Source: Aedes albopictus
Taxonomy: Eukaryota; Arthropoda; Insecta; Diptera; Culicidae
Assembly (NCBI RefSeq): GCF_035046485.1
Contig: NC_085137.1
Location: 379,316,706-379,380,705 of the forward strand
Length of the DNA: 64,000 nucleotides
Reading direction: 5' to 3'
The notes under the pieces were generated by a model that was not told where the DNA came from, did no database searches, and saw only the letters and a program-made list of their open reading frames with translations. Position 1 is the first letter of the stretch; each line of letters opens with the position of its first letter. A program made the translations under genes and the position numbers. This document shows positions 34,385 to 45,360 of the stretch, piece after piece.

Positions 34385-34585
34385 GGACAAGGTATTTGGA
34401 GTACATTGCTCAAAATTTTTATAGCACCGTTTTTTAGAACCGTTGAACGGATTTGGATTAAAATGAATCACGCTGTTGACAACCACTGAACAATTAGCGT
34501 GATGCATTTTCATCCAAATCCGTTCAACGGTTCTAAAAAACGGTGCTCTAGAAATTTTGAGCTATGTATTCCAAATACCTTGTCC
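34385..34585. mobile_element. 201-bp foldback MITE with TTAA flanks
   Basis: The element is a near-perfect hairpin with arms of about 90 bases, around a loop near 34475-34495. It starts GGACAAGG, ends CCTTGTCC and is flanked on both sides by TTAA, the target used by piggyBac-type transposases. It lies in the degenerate repeat block. Confidence 0.82.
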
Positions 34586-36065
34586 TTAAGCATAAGATAC
34601 AGTTCCACGAACTTTTTTTTACAAAGATTCGGAGATTCTCTCAGAAATTCCTATAGGGGTTTTCTTTAGGAACTCAAATGTTTATACAAAAAGTTTTTCG
34701 GAAATCATCGCTTGATTTTCTCCAGAGTTTCCTTCAGGCATTACTTCATTTATTCGGGGATATATTCTCGGGCATTTATTTGCAAATTTCTTAAGGGAAA
34801 TTCCCAAGAGATTTTTATGGAAGGGATTTCTGCAATAGGTCCATCAGGTATTCCTGCGGGCATTGTTTTGGATTTATTTAGATCTTTCTTCAAGGATTCT
34901 TTCAATTTTTTTATCAAAGATTTTCTCAATAATTCCTGCAGAAATTACTCCAGAATCTAACCCATAGCATTTATTAAGGAATTTTTCAAGATTTTTTTTT
35001 TATGAAACCCTGAAGAGGGTTCTCCAGTTTTTTCAGGTATTATTTCAAAGATTCCTTCAAAAGAAATGTTTTCCTTTTTCAGGGGTTTTTTAAAGAATTC
35101 CTCTAGCTAGAATTTTTAATTGTTTCTGCAGATAATTTCTCAAGTTTTTCTGAGAATTCCATCAGAGGTACATGTAGGAGTTTTTTCAAGAATTCCTTAA
35201 GAACAGCAATGTAAATATTGAGGGATTTCTTCAAGAACTTCACCAGTACTTTTGTCTGCGATTTCTGCAGACATTTTTCAAGAGATTCCTTTAGAAATTC
35301 CTCTATGGATTTTCTACAAATTTTTCCAGAAGTTTCTCAAGCGTGTTTTCCTTGGATTTACTTACAGAGTTCCTCCATAAGTCTATCATTAATTATTTCT
35401 GGGCATTAAAGGGGTATCCTAAGGTAATTCTTCAGGTATTCTCCTAGATATTATCCGAGTCATTTATCCAGGAATTGCTCAAAATAAAACTTCAGAAATT
35501 TTTATTTAGGGATATTCCTACAACAAAATCAAGATTTTTTCGAGGAGTATTTAAGGGATTTCTCGAGGAAACCCTTCATGAAGTTCTTGGGAATTCCTTC
35601 AGATATTTCTTGAAAAATTTCCCCAGTAATTGTTGTACAATTTCAGGAAGAACTTCTTAAAAACCCTGCAGGAATATCTGAACAAATTCTGCAGGGATCG
35701 CTAATTTCTAAAAAAAAAATCCTGGTGAGAATTTCTGCATTATCACTGACAGAATATTTTAAAGAATTCATGGAGAAACCTTGGAAAGAATTTAAAGCAA
35801 AATAGGGTTTTTCAGAAAAAACTTCTAAAAAAAACTTCATGAAAGAACTGACCGACTGCTTACGACCGTTATTGCCTTCCTGGCAAATCAATTGGGATTC
35901 TAGTGATAAAGGGCGGTGGTGTTATTCAATATGTCCCAAGGTGAATAATTTTCCTTGGTTTAAAAATGTATCTGGGAGTTTTAAAGTTAAAATAAACAAT
36001 AACAATAACCGTGATTGACGAATATTTCAGTAATTTTCCAGCTCTTTCAGTCTTCATAAAGCAGC

Positions 36066-36557
36066 TGTTCGTGAACCCTATCCACGAATTTGAATCATGA
36101 GCCACCTATATGTGAACTGTTCGGTTACAACATCAACAGTCCCCTCGTTCAAAATCGAATATATTTTGGAGCTACATCTTGCGGATGGTAGCATGGCGGC
36201 GCACCTTCTTCCGCTGGACCTTGATTATAAAAGGAACACTGTGACAGGTGGAAGCTCTCTTTTTATGCTGCAAAGGTGGACATCGGACGTCAACGAATAG
36301 GTGTAGCCAAAACAAAGTGAAAATTAGAAGTAGTTAGAGAAAGTGAAGTTTTGTTAAAGTTTAAGTTGAAATAGAAGAGAAGTTAAAAGTAATAAAGTGA
36401 GTTTGCGTTGAGTATTTCGCGTGTGAATTACTTACCAGAGTAGTGTTTGCCGCCATCCGAGTGCCATCCTTGGGAAACGTGCCTGAAAGTAAGAAGACTA
36501 CTTACCGTCGTGGGAACCATCCGATTTTCTCTTCGCCGCTGCTCGCTGCGTTATCCA
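36066..36557 (+). repeat. Left LTR of the BEL/Pao element
   Basis: 492 bases, matching 42466-42957. A TATAAAA-like box (gattataaaaggaac, near 36223) could be the promoter, and AATAAA-type sequence (gtaataaagtg, near 36390) could be the polyadenylation signal. Confidence 0.93.
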
Positions 36558-36558
36558 T

Positions 36559-36576
36559 TGGTCCTTCGAGCCGGAT
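36559..36576 (+). promoter_or_regulatory. Primer-binding site, tRNA-Tyr type
   Basis: One base after the LTR, TGGTCCTTCGAGCCGGAT is the complement of the 3' end expected for insect tRNA-Tyr (…CGAAGGA plus CCA). The tRNA identity is from memory of the tRNA-Tyr acceptor end. Confidence 0.75.
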
Positions 36577-36812
36577 GCGTAGACCTCCGCTATTCCGGTG
36601 ATTCTGCATTCTGTGAGCCGCTATCACAGCCTCTAGAACCTTCGGGAAGGTTCCCCTACGGACCCGCCATCTTTCCCCCTGGATCGGTTGCAGTTCAGCT
36701 GAATTTGATTGTTCAAGGCAATAAAATTGCCTCAAGAAGGTAATTATATCTCCATCAACTTCACTTTTCTATCTGTGTGTGCTACGCTGAGGTTTTGTCC
36801 CCAGATTCCATC

Positions 36813-39800
36813 ATGTCCACCGAGCGCCGCATAAAGGCTCTCAAGCTGAGATTGAAGAGCCTAATGACATCGCTTAACAACATCAAGGTGTTCGTCGATG
36901 ACTTCGACGAAGAAACTCAGCTCAACGAGGTTCCGGTCCGTTTGGAAAATCTAACCAAACTTTGGTCGGATTATAGTACCGTTCAGAACGAACTGGAGTC
37001 GCTCGACGAAACGTCCCTGGACACACACCTGAAGGATCGAACCACTCTTGAAACGACGTATTATCAGGTCAAGGGCTTCTTGCTGGCCCATAATAAAATG
37101 CCAATTAACCAGTACCCAAGTTCTCCAACTCATTCAGAAACGCATTTCCCTTCGTCGGCATCGCAGGTGCGATTGCCGGATGTAAAACTGCCGGTCTTCG
37201 ACGGGAAATTGGAAAATTGGCTAAACTTTCACGACCTGTATATTTCGCTCGTCCATTCTGCTACGGGGCTTTCCAATATCCAGAAATTTTATTACTTACG
37301 GTCGTCGCTGTCGAGTGCCGCACTTCAACTAATACAAACAATCCCTATCAGCGCGAACAATTATCTGGTAGCATGGAAACTGCTATTGAATCACTTCCAA
37401 AATCCAGCACGACTAAAACAGTCGTATGTAGATGCACTGTTCGACTTTTCTCCTCTGAAACGTGAATCTGCAGCAGAACTCCACAGTCTTGTGGAAAAAT
37501 TTGAAGCCAATGTGAAGGTGCTCCAGCAGCTTGGCGAACGTACAGAGTTCTGGGACGTGTTGTTAATTCGGATGCTCAGTTTGCGCCTCGACCCAACCAC
37601 CCGAAGGGACTGGGAGGAGTACTCTTCTTCCAAAGGAGCTGTCATCTTCAAGGACTTGATCACGTTTCTTCAGCGTCGTGTGACTGTCCTTCAGTCCATC
37701 AATTCGAAGCCTGTCGACCTTCAACTCTTCACCCAGCAGAAGAAACCAGTTCAACGGACCGTCTCTAGCCATGGAGCCAGCCAGGTCAACCCTCGTAAGT
37801 GCATCGCATGTTCAGAACATCATCCGCTCTACATGTGCCAAAGCTTTTCTAAGATGTCAGCCGAGGAGAAGGAAAAGGAAGTTCGTCGGCACCAACTCTG
37901 TCGAAACTGCCTTAGAAAGGGTCACCAATCCAAGGAGTGCTCATCATCTACCAATTGCCGTAAGTGTCGCGGCAGACATCATAGCCTACTTTGCGCAAAC
38001 GATTCGTCATCCTCCACCCCGAAGCCTGCCAATTCAATGCAATCCAAGCCACCCGTCGTTACTACTCCGGTCAGCGATTCTCCGACTACCTCGGTATCCG
38101 CGAACCTTGCCGAATCGATCAGTTGTGCCTCCACTGGTCACTGCCAGAAAACCGTCCTCCTGGCCACTGCCGTTATTATTCTCGTCGATGACAATGGCGT
38201 TGAACACGTTGGTCGAGCCCTCTTGGATTCAGGCAGCGAATGTTGCTTTGTAACTGAGAGTTTTTCACAACACATCAAGGCGCAACGGAAACGCATCCAC
38301 CTACCAATCAGTGGGATCGGACAGGCAGCCACACATGCAAGACAGAAGTTTACGTCCACCGTTCGTTCCCGTGTTGGAGCCTATTCCGCCGATGTTGAAT
38401 TCCTCGTCCTACCAAGGGTTACAATTGATTTACCAGCAGCTGCGGTCGATACTTCGACCTGGGACCTGCCACCAGGCTTGCAACTAGCAGATCCGTCGTT
38501 TGACAATACCAATCCCATTGACATTATTATCGGCGCGGAAATATTCTTCGAATTGTTTCGTGTTCCTGGACGGATTTCCTTGGGTGATCATCTTCCGGTG
38601 CTTATCAATTCTGCTTTTGGTTGGGTGGTGTCGGGAAAATCCTCAAATAGCGTATCCACCTCGCCTGTCGTCGCTAACCTCGCCACCGTAGCTGATGTCC
38701 ACCGGCTGATGGAAAAATTTTGGACAATAGAAGAAAGTGTCTCTACATCATACTCTGTCGAAGAACAAGCCACTGAGGACTATTTCCTGCAGACTGTATC
38801 CCGCACATCAGAGGGAAGGTATGTCGTAAGATTGCCGTTCAAAACCGAGATTCTACCCCACGTCAGCGACAACCGTCGCACTGCCGTTCGCCGTCTACAC
38901 TTTCTGACAAATCGACTTGACCGCAACCCGGAGTTTCGCCAACAATACAAGGAATTCATCGACGAATATAGAGACCTCGGACATATGCAGCGCATCCACG
39001 ACTATGAGGACCCATCTATCAATCACTATTATCTTCCTCACCATGCTGTGGTACGGGAAGACAGCAGCACTACGAAATTGCGGGTCGTCTTCGATGCGTC
39101 CTGTAAGACGCCAACAGGACCCTCATTAAACGACGCGCTTATGGTCGGGCCAACAGTGCAGGAGGACATTCGATCAATTACGATGCGATCTAGGAAACAT
39201 CAGATCATGATCGTCGCAGATATCAAAATGATGTATAGGCAAGTTATCGTGGACCCCAGAGACACCCCAATGCAACTCATCGTGTGGAAACCAGCTCCCG
39301 ACCAACCCATGGAAACGTATGAGTTGAAGACCGTTACGTATGGAACAGCTAGTGCGCCGTTCCTAGCCACTCGGGTGTTAAAACAACTGGCGGATGATGA
39401 AGGCTCACAATTCCCGATAGCTGCATCAGTTTTGAAAAAGGACTTCTACGTTGATGATCTCTTTTCCGGTGGTCGAAATGCAGCAGAAGTCATCAAACTC
39501 CGAGACCAGCTAGAAGCTCTTCTGGCAAAGGGTGGATTCCAATTACGGAAATGGGCGTCGAATGATGAATCCGTTCTTGAAGGTATTCCCAATGAAAATC
39601 GAGCTGTAAAACCTTCCGTCGAGCTTGACCAGGACCAGGTGATTAAAACTCTCGGGCTGCATTGGGAACCCGCGACGGACTGTTTGCGATACCGAATTGA
39701 ACTGCCACCGGAGAGGACCGACCAGCCCTTTACTAAACGGCAAACGTTGTCCCTCATCGCTCGACTGTACGACCCACTCGGTTTAGTGGGACCCGTGGTA

Positions 39801-42140
39801 ACAACCGCGAAGGTTTTCATGCAAAACCTATGGACACTGAAGGACGACAATGGATCGCCATGGAGTTGGGATCGAGAGTTGCCATCGGAATACCGAGCAC
39901 ATTGGAAAAGGTACCAGGAACTACTACCGATGCTCAACAATCTTCGTATCGAGCGATGTATTTTACTTCCATGTGCTGAAACAGTGCAAATCCACATATT
40001 CTCGGATGCCTCCCAGATTGCTTACGGTGCCTGCGCCTACATAAGGTCCATTGATGCTGTCGGTTCGATCAAAGTTGCTCTTCTAACGTCGAAGTCTAGG
40101 GTAGCCCCTCTAAAGCGAACCAGCATTCCTCGTCTCGAACTATGCGGAGCATTGGTGGCTGCGGAATTGTACGAAAAAGTGAAGTCATCCTTGCAGATCG
40201 ACGCAGAATGTTTCTTCTGGGTGGACAGTACCATTGTGCTCTCCTGGCTGAACGCTTCGCCTTCCGTGTGGACTACATTCGTGGCTAACCGAACATCAAA
40301 GATTCAACTTGCCACCAAAAACTGCAGATGGAATCATGTGGCCGGAGTGGAGAATCCAGCAGATTGCGTTTCACGAGGGCTCCCTGCAGACGTTATACTG
40401 GATACCGATCTCTGGTGGCACGGACCAAAATGGCTCCAACAACAGCAATCCTGCTGGCCAATACCCGAGACCACCGATAATCATCCTTCAGAAGCGATGA
40501 TTGAAGCTCGTCGAACATCGATTGCAACCGCATTGGCCTCCACTGAACCATCATTTGCTGACCAGCTTGCCGAAAGAACTTCTAACTACCAACGTTTGGT
40601 TCGAATTGTTGCATTTTGCCGGCGTTTTATTCACAATTGCCAGAAATTACCCAGCAGAGACTCACCATCGACAGCTCTACAGATTGACGAGCTAAGCGAA
40701 GCCGAAACCATAATGCTACGCCTTGTCCAGCAACAATCATTTCCAGAGGAGTGGAAACAGCTCGAAAATTCATTACCTGTCGCCTCGAAATCTCGCCTGA
40801 AATGGTTCCATCCCTTCTTGTCAACGGAGCGACTAATACGGGTCGGTGGTCGACTTGGAAAGTCTGGGATGCCGTACGACACTAAACACCCAATTCTTCT
40901 ACCATCATCGCACCCCATTTCGCTACTTTTAGTCCGCAGCTACCATGAAAGGCACCTCCATGCTGCAACACAATTGCTGGTGAACCTGCTGCGACAACGG
41001 TACTGGGTTATAGGGGCCAGGAAATTAGCCAAACGGGTCACCCATAATTGCATTACCTGCTGCCGAGCACGTCCAAGGTTGTTACAGCAGTTCATGGCTG
41101 AGCTTCCAGCATCCAGAATCACGGCGAGTCGCCCTTTCACTATCACAGGAGTGGACTATTGGGGACCCATCCTACTAGCACCCACTCATCGAAGAGCATC
41201 TCCAAGAAAGGCCTACGTCGCTATCTTTATCTGCTTCAGCACAAAGGCAGTACATATAGAGCTTGTAGCAGACCTAAGCACTTCCAAATTCATACAAGCA
41301 TTCCGTCGATTCGTATCTCGCCGTGGATTGTGTTCCGAATTGCACAGCGACAACGGCAGAAACTTCGTCGGCGCCGCGAGAGAGCTGCGTGACCTTGTCA
41401 ACAGCACAGCACACCGAAACTCTATCGCCCAGGAATGCACTAACCAAGGAATTCGCTGGTTCTTCAATCCCCCAAAAGCTTCCCACTTCGGAGGTCTTTG
41501 GGAATCCGCTATTTGGTCTGCTCAAAAACACTTCGTACGTGTCGTCGGAACTCACAAACTCGCCATTGAAACATTACTGTGTCAAATCGAATGCTGCTTA
41601 AATTCACGCCCTATCGTACCTCTCAGCGATGACCCATCCGACTATGAACCTCTCACTCCGGGGCATTTCTTGACGGGATCGCTGCTGAAAACTGTTCCAG
41701 ACAAGGACCTCAGCAGTATTCCAATGAATCGGCTTCACAGATGGCAACAGGTACAAAAGCTATTCCAGGACCTTTGGAAGCGGTGGCATCAGGAATACTT
41801 ATCCACTCTTCAACCGCGCGCAAGATGGTGCAATCCTCCCGTGCCACTTGCGAAGGATCAACTTGTCATACTGCGCGACGAAAATGCAGCCCCAATGCAC
41901 TGGTCGATGGCGAGAATTCATGAGGTACATCCAGGTTCCGACGGAGTAATCCGAGTTGTGACGGTTCAGACTCCCACTGGTCGATATGTGCGCCCTGTAT
42001 CAAAAATTTGCCTCCTACCGACATCTCCAGACCAAACAACGAAGGAAATGAACCACATCAGCTCTTCAATCGGAATGCCAGCAATCCAACGCTCTTCAGA
42101 TCCAGAAACCTACAATGAGAATTTAAATGCCCTTCATTAG
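36813..42140 (+). CDS. BEL/Pao gag-pol polyprotein
   Basis: The chosen start is ATG at 36813 ('MSTERRIKALKLRLKSL'); an in-frame upstream start at 36777 would add 12 residues. The frame is uninterrupted for 1775 residues. Counting from 36777, I see a coiled N-terminal gag (DUF1759-like), three Cys/His clusters at about 341-410 ('CRNCLRKGHQSKEC' among them), aspartic protease DSGS at 484, RT at about 765-920 with YVDD at 891, RNase H from about 1070 ('FSDAS'), the HHCC integrase knuckle from about 1390, the integrase core with D, D and E at about 1460, 1525 and 1576, and the C-terminal DUF5641-like tail. The order is that of complete BEL/Pao elements. It would form virus-like particles in the cytoplasm, copy its RNA and insert the DNA into chromosomes. 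No env follows. Confidence 0.95.
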   Translation: MSTERRIKALKLRLKSLMTSLNNIKVFVDDFDEETQLNEVPVRLENLTKLWSDYSTVQNELESLDETSLDTHLKDRTTLETTYYQVKGFLLAHNKMPINQYPSSPTHSETHFPSSASQVRLPDVKLPVFDGKLENWLNFHDLYISLVHSATGLSNIQKFYYLRSSLSSAALQLIQTIPISANNYLVAWKLLLNHFQNPARLKQSYVDALFDFSPLKRESAAELHSLVEKFEANVKVLQQLGERTEFWDVLLIRMLSLRLDPTTRRDWEEYSSSKGAVIFKDLITFLQRRVTVLQSINSKPVDLQLFTQQKKPVQRTVSSHGASQVNPRKCIACSEHHPLYMCQSFSKMSAEEKEKEVRRHQLCRNCLRKGHQSKECSSSTNCRKCRGRHHSLLCANDSSSSTPKPANSMQSKPPVVTTPVSDSPTTSVSANLAESISCASTGHCQKTVLLATAVIILVDDNGVEHVGRALLDSGSECCFVTESFSQHIKAQRKRIHLPISGIGQAATHARQKFTSTVRSRVGAYSADVEFLVLPRVTIDLPAAAVDTSTWDLPPGLQLADPSFDNTNPIDIIIGAEIFFELFRVPGRISLGDHLPVLINSAFGWVVSGKSSNSVSTSPVVANLATVADVHRLMEKFWTIEESVSTSYSVEEQATEDYFLQTVSRTSEGRYVVRLPFKTEILPHVSDNRRTAVRRLHFLTNRLDRNPEFRQQYKEFIDEYRDLGHMQRIHDYEDPSINHYYLPHHAVVREDSSTTKLRVVFDASCKTPTGPSLNDALMVGPTVQEDIRSITMRSRKHQIMIVADIKMMYRQVIVDPRDTPMQLIVWKPAPDQPMETYELKTVTYGTASAPFLATRVLKQLADDEGSQFPIAASVLKKDFYVDDLFSGGRNAAEVIKLRDQLEALLAKGGFQLRKWASNDESVLEGIPNENRAVKPSVELDQDQVIKTLGLHWEPATDCLRYRIELPPERTDQPFTKRQTLSLIARLYDPLGLVGPVVTTAKVFMQNLWTLKDDNGSPWSWDRELPSEYRAHWKRYQELLPMLNNLRIERCILLPCAETVQIHIFSDASQIAYGACAYIRSIDAVGSIKVALLTSKSRVAPLKRTSIPRLELCGALVAAELYEKVKSSLQIDAECFFWVDSTIVLSWLNASPSVWTTFVANRTSKIQLATKNCRWNHVAGVENPADCVSRGLPADVILDTDLWWHGPKWLQQQQSCWPIPETTDNHPSEAMIEARRTSIATALASTEPSFADQLAERTSNYQRLVRIVAFCRRFIHNCQKLPSRDSPSTALQIDELSEAETIMLRLVQQQSFPEEWKQLENSLPVASKSRLKWFHPFLSTERLIRVGGRLGKSGMPYDTKHPILLPSSHPISLLLVRSYHERHLHAATQLLVNLLRQRYWVIGARKLAKRVTHNCITCCRARPRLLQQFMAELPASRITASRPFTITGVDYWGPILLAPTHRRASPRKAYVAIFICFSTKAVHIELVADLSTSKFIQAFRRFVSRRGLCSELHSDNGRNFVGAARELRDLVNSTAHRNSIAQECTNQGIRWFFNPPKASHFGGLWESAIWSAQKHFVRVVGTHKLAIETLLCQIECCLNSRPIVPLSDDPSDYEPLTPGHFLTGSLLKTVPDKDLSSIPMNRLHRWQQVQKLFQDLWKRWHQEYLSTLQPRARWCNPPVPLAKDQLVILRDENAAPMHWSMARIHEVHPGSDGVIRVVTVQTPTGRYVRPVSKICLLPTSPDQTTKEMNHISSSIGMPAIQRSSDPETYNENLNALH

Positions 42141-42465
42141 AGGGGACAAGGTAAGCACCTGTCCAATCTAATCCAATTTATCAAAACCCGCTACCGGGTC
42201 TAATGTTTACAGATCAACTCCATCATGTTTGTTGTTATCACGTCACCACCTGAGAGTCACCACCAATCGTCGCTTTGACGTCTATTCATTCATCGAGCTG
42301 TCATCTTTCATCGACCACCCATCCATCGATTATGCTGCATGGGCCAACGAAGGACGATCGACACCTGCACGAAAAACCAAATGATACGCAAATGAGAAGC
42401 GGAATGGAAATTGATTTCGTCGTTGCCATTGAAGTGCCAGAAACAGCGTTCCTGAGGGGCCAGCA
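42141..42465 (+). other. 3' internal non-coding part of the BEL/Pao element
   Basis: The segment between the stop codon and the right LTR ends with 'ctgaggggccagca', which may be the polypurine tract; another G-rich candidate, 'agaggggacaagg', lies right after the stop. No second frame of note. Confidence 0.5.
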
Positions 42466-42957
42466 TGTTCGTGAACCCTATCCACGAATTTGAATCATGA
42501 GCCACCTATATGTGAACTGTTCGGTTACAACATCAACAGTCCCCTCGTTCAAAATCGAATATATTTTGGAGCTACATCTTGCGGATGGTAGCATGGCGGC
42601 GCACCTTCTTCCGCTGGACCTTGATTATAAAAGGAACACTGTGACAGGTGGAAGCTCTCTTTTTATGCTGCAAAGGTGGACATCGGACGTCAACGAATAG
42701 GTGTAGCCAAAACAAAGTGAAAATTAGAAGTAGTTAGAGAAAGTGAAGTTTTGTTAAAGTTTAAGTTGAAATAGAAGAGAAGTTAAAAGTAATAAAGTGA
42801 GTTTGCGTTGAGTATTTCGCGTGTGAATTACTTACCAGAGTAGTGTTTGCCGCCATCCGAGTGCCATCCTTGGGAAACGTGCCTGAAAGTAAGAAGACTA
42901 CTTACCGTCGTGGGAACCATCCGATTTTCTCTTCGCCGCTGCTCGCTGCGTTATCCA
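42466..42957 (+). repeat. Right LTR of the BEL/Pao element
   Basis: It matches the left LTR along its whole 492 bases as far as I can read. It is followed by the duplicated target gcagc. Confidence 0.93.
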
Positions 42958-43079
42958 GCAGCTAAAACGTCTTTTACTGCTACTGCCCCACGTTTCGGTA
43001 AATGTGTTTAACATTCCCTTCCCAGAAGAAGGTGAAATATACACGTTAAACGCAGGACAGCAGAAGAAAAAGGCATTTT

Positions 43080-43870
43080 GGCTGATTTATAAAGAGCTGA
43101 AGTTCCTGAGGCAATCCCTAAGACTCTGAAGAAGTCTCTGGAGTTGAAAATATTTCCTCAAATTGCAGAAGAAATCCCAGCAAAAATTTTCGAATAAATC
43201 CCAATTACGTGAGAAATATTCAGTAGAATTCCTGTCGGAAGTACTTTGCAGTGAATCTCTGGGGGAATTGTCGAAGAAATCCCAGCCAAACATTTGAAAG
43301 AATGCCATAAGGAATTTCTTGGGAACTTGCTGGAGAAATATCTGGAGAAACTGCTCCGTAAACCTTGGTAAAGTTCCTAGAAAAAATAAGTATTGAGGAA
43401 CTCATAGGACACATCCTACAGAAATCCTGCGATAAGCTTCTGGGAGGATTTTTCGAAAGTATTCTTTGAAAAATCTGTGGATGAATTTCTGGAAATAATC
43501 CTGAATCCTGGAGACACTTATAAAGGAATTTCTAGGCTTTTTTTTATTTCTCAAAGAGTACATGAATAAATTATTAGTGTTATCCCTAGAGGAAATGTCT
43601 GATAAATCTCTGGGATAATGGATATAGGAATATATAAAGGAAATCGTGAAGGAAACTCTGTATGAACTCCTACTGGAATCTCTGGAGGAATTCCTGCCTG
43701 AATCACCAAAGGTAATTTCTAAACAAATCTCTTGAGAACTTCCTGAAGAGTTTCTGAAAGAATATTTAGCTAATTAACAGAAAAAAACAGCTGCAAGAAT
43801 AAAAAAATCTAAAAGAATTACTCGAGAAATCCCTGTAGACATTTTTTAAGGAATCCTAGGAGAAATTGAG
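43080..43870. repeat. Degenerate 12/24-bp repeat block, purine-rich on plus strand
   Basis: Diverged units such as 'gaggaattcctg' and 'agaaatcccag' follow one another. This is the same family as the pyrimidine-rich blocks, in the opposite orientation. Confidence 0.65.
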
Positions 43871-44236
43871 CTGAGCTTGAGCTTGATTGACCGCCCGTAG
43901 ATGCTACTCCAGTATCGGCAGACCAGCTACACTCACACGAGGAACCAATTAGATTATCTGCCGGTGACTGCATCTTCAGTGTGTGAGCGTTGGTGATCTT
44001 TTATTTTTAGACGACAAAGGCGCCTGCCACGTCAGATTACAGGTCCATGTGGGGAACGGAAAGGAAGTGATGATTGTATTCATTTGTATTCACATCAGAG
44101 CGAATATACATCTGTGTCTGCACAAACTCATACCGATGTCGGAGTATTGGAGGGATTTAGTGGGCAGAGGGTTCACACATTGGTGCGTTTATGCCAGGCG
44201 TAAGGTGATAGATTAGTGAGATTATTACTATGAAGC
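43871..44236. other. Unassigned sequence, starts with a gcttgagcttgattgaccgc phrase
   Basis: The opening phrase is of a kind that I recall as common in Aedes repeats. The rest is non-coding and unassigned. Confidence 0.3.
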
Positions 44237-44481
44237 TACACAACAAAAACCAATTGAGGGTTTCAGCAAAATTTTGCAAAATTTTGCCAAGCTGAAGGTT
44301 TCAGCAAAAACTTTGCTGAATTTCAGCAAAATTTTGCTGATTTGTTTAGTAAATTATGCTGATCACCAGTAACGTTTTGCTGAAATTCAGCAAACTTTGC
44401 TGAAAGTTCAGCAAAAAAGTTTGCTGGACCCTTCAGTTCGGCAAATTTCAGCAAAATATTGCTGAAAGCGTTTGGTGTGTA
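44237..44481. mobile_element. MITE built of TTTGCTGAAATTCAGCAAA palindromes
   Basis: Ends TACACAACAAA and TTTGGTGTGTA are near complements. The interior repeats 'ttcagcaaaatttt' and its complement about ten times, so many alternative hairpins are possible. TA at each end would fit a mariner-type target. Confidence 0.7.
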
Positions 44482-44489
44482 AAGCGGCA

Positions 44490-44776
44490 CAGTTCGCTTG
44501 ATTGCATAACTTGTAGGAGTTATCTGACAGATTCACACTGTGCTGTGAAAGTTGGAAGGAAGAGACAAGGGAAGGGAAACGGCTTTTCAACCGTTTCTGA
44601 TTCTTGTGATGGCTATGGCCATATGAATATTCATGAGTTGTATATGTAGAGAGGAGAGTATAGAAAAAAGTGGATAGAAAGCTCCAAAGTAGAAGGAAAG
44701 GGACGGGCCAGGGATTGAACCCAGGACCTTCTGCATATGAATCAGAAGCGGTAGTCACTAGACCACCAATCTCGTC
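44490..44776 (-). mobile_element. tRNA-derived SINE
   Basis: Reading on the minus strand, the head (44776-44702) resembles a tRNA: A-box region 'tggtggtctagtgact', an anticodon arm CTTCTG-ATTCATATG-CAGAAG with CAT in the loop, and B box GGTTCAATCCC. The acceptor ends GACG/CGTC pair. About 210 bases of body follow. A Feilai-type SINE is possible, but I could not verify this. A minus-strand frame of 131 codons across it is a shadow. Confidence 0.65.
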
Positions 44777-44779
44777 AGA

Positions 44780-45360
44780 AGGAATCCTTGGATAAATTTC
44801 CAATGTTTTTTTACGAATCCCTAGAAGATTTTTTTTATAGTCATACCTGTAGGCGAATTCCGGCGCACTTTTTCTTAGAAGAAAAGAAAATTTTCTTGCT
44901 GGTGAGCAATGAAATAAAATTTCTTCTCTTCGAAGAAATTGTGCGCCGCAATTCAGCCACTGGTGGAGTTCTAGATAAAATACACGGAAATCAACCTAAA
45001 AGAGTTCTTGGAGAAAATCATTAGGAAATATCTGAAGGAATACGTTTAGAAATTTCGTAAAGAATATCAAAAAAAATCGCCAGAGGAGTTTTTACAAGAC
45101 ATTTTGGTAGATTTTAAGGCCGAATACCTGGAATTTCAGAAGGAATCCATGGATTAATTTTGGAAGAAATCCACAGAAAATTTCGTTGAACTTGAATCGA
45201 GTGGAGGAATCTCAAAAGTATATTTTTAAGAAACAGCCAGGGAAATTTCTAAAAGAATCCTTGGTAGAATTTTTGGAGAATTTTTTTGTAAGAATTGATT
45301 GTAAGATTTTCTATAGGAATCCATGGAAAAAATTTTGGAGGAAAATTTGATTTTTTGAAT
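44780..45360. repeat. Degenerate 12/24-bp repeat block
   Basis: Purine-rich units continue the block at 43080-43870 beyond the SINE and MITE. 44857-44955 contains an inverted pair, 'gaattccggcgcac ... gtgcgccgcaattc', that may be another small element. Confidence 0.55.

Larger units (their letters stand above)
33160..35890. repeat. Degenerate 12/24-bp repeat block
   Basis: This is the same family as 7290-8095, with pyrimidine-rich strand up (ttcctcaggaa-like phrases), turning to purine-rich after about 35640. It is interrupted by two small MITEs (33613-33752 and 34385-34585). Frames of 60-106 codons here are products of the repeat. Confidence 0.7.
36066..42957 (+). mobile_element. BEL/Pao LTR retrotransposon, apparently intact
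   Basis: Two 492-bp LTRs (36066-36557 and 42466-42957) that appear identical on reading start TGTTCGTG and end TATCCA. The exact 5-bp duplication gcagc flanks the element (36061-36065, 42958-42962). The interior has a tRNA-Tyr-type primer site, one long uninterrupted gag-pol frame, and a G-rich tract before the right LTR. No envelope frame is present. The identical LTRs imply a recent insertion. Confidence 0.95.

Noticed and set aside
36097..36300. 67-codon frame in the BEL/Pao LTRs
   Set aside because: It is present in both LTRs by duplication and overlaps likely promoter sequence; no known LTR protein matches.
42141..42465. Envelope gene after BEL/Pao pol
   Set aside because: Only about 325 bases remain before the LTR, with no long frame, signal peptide or membrane segment.
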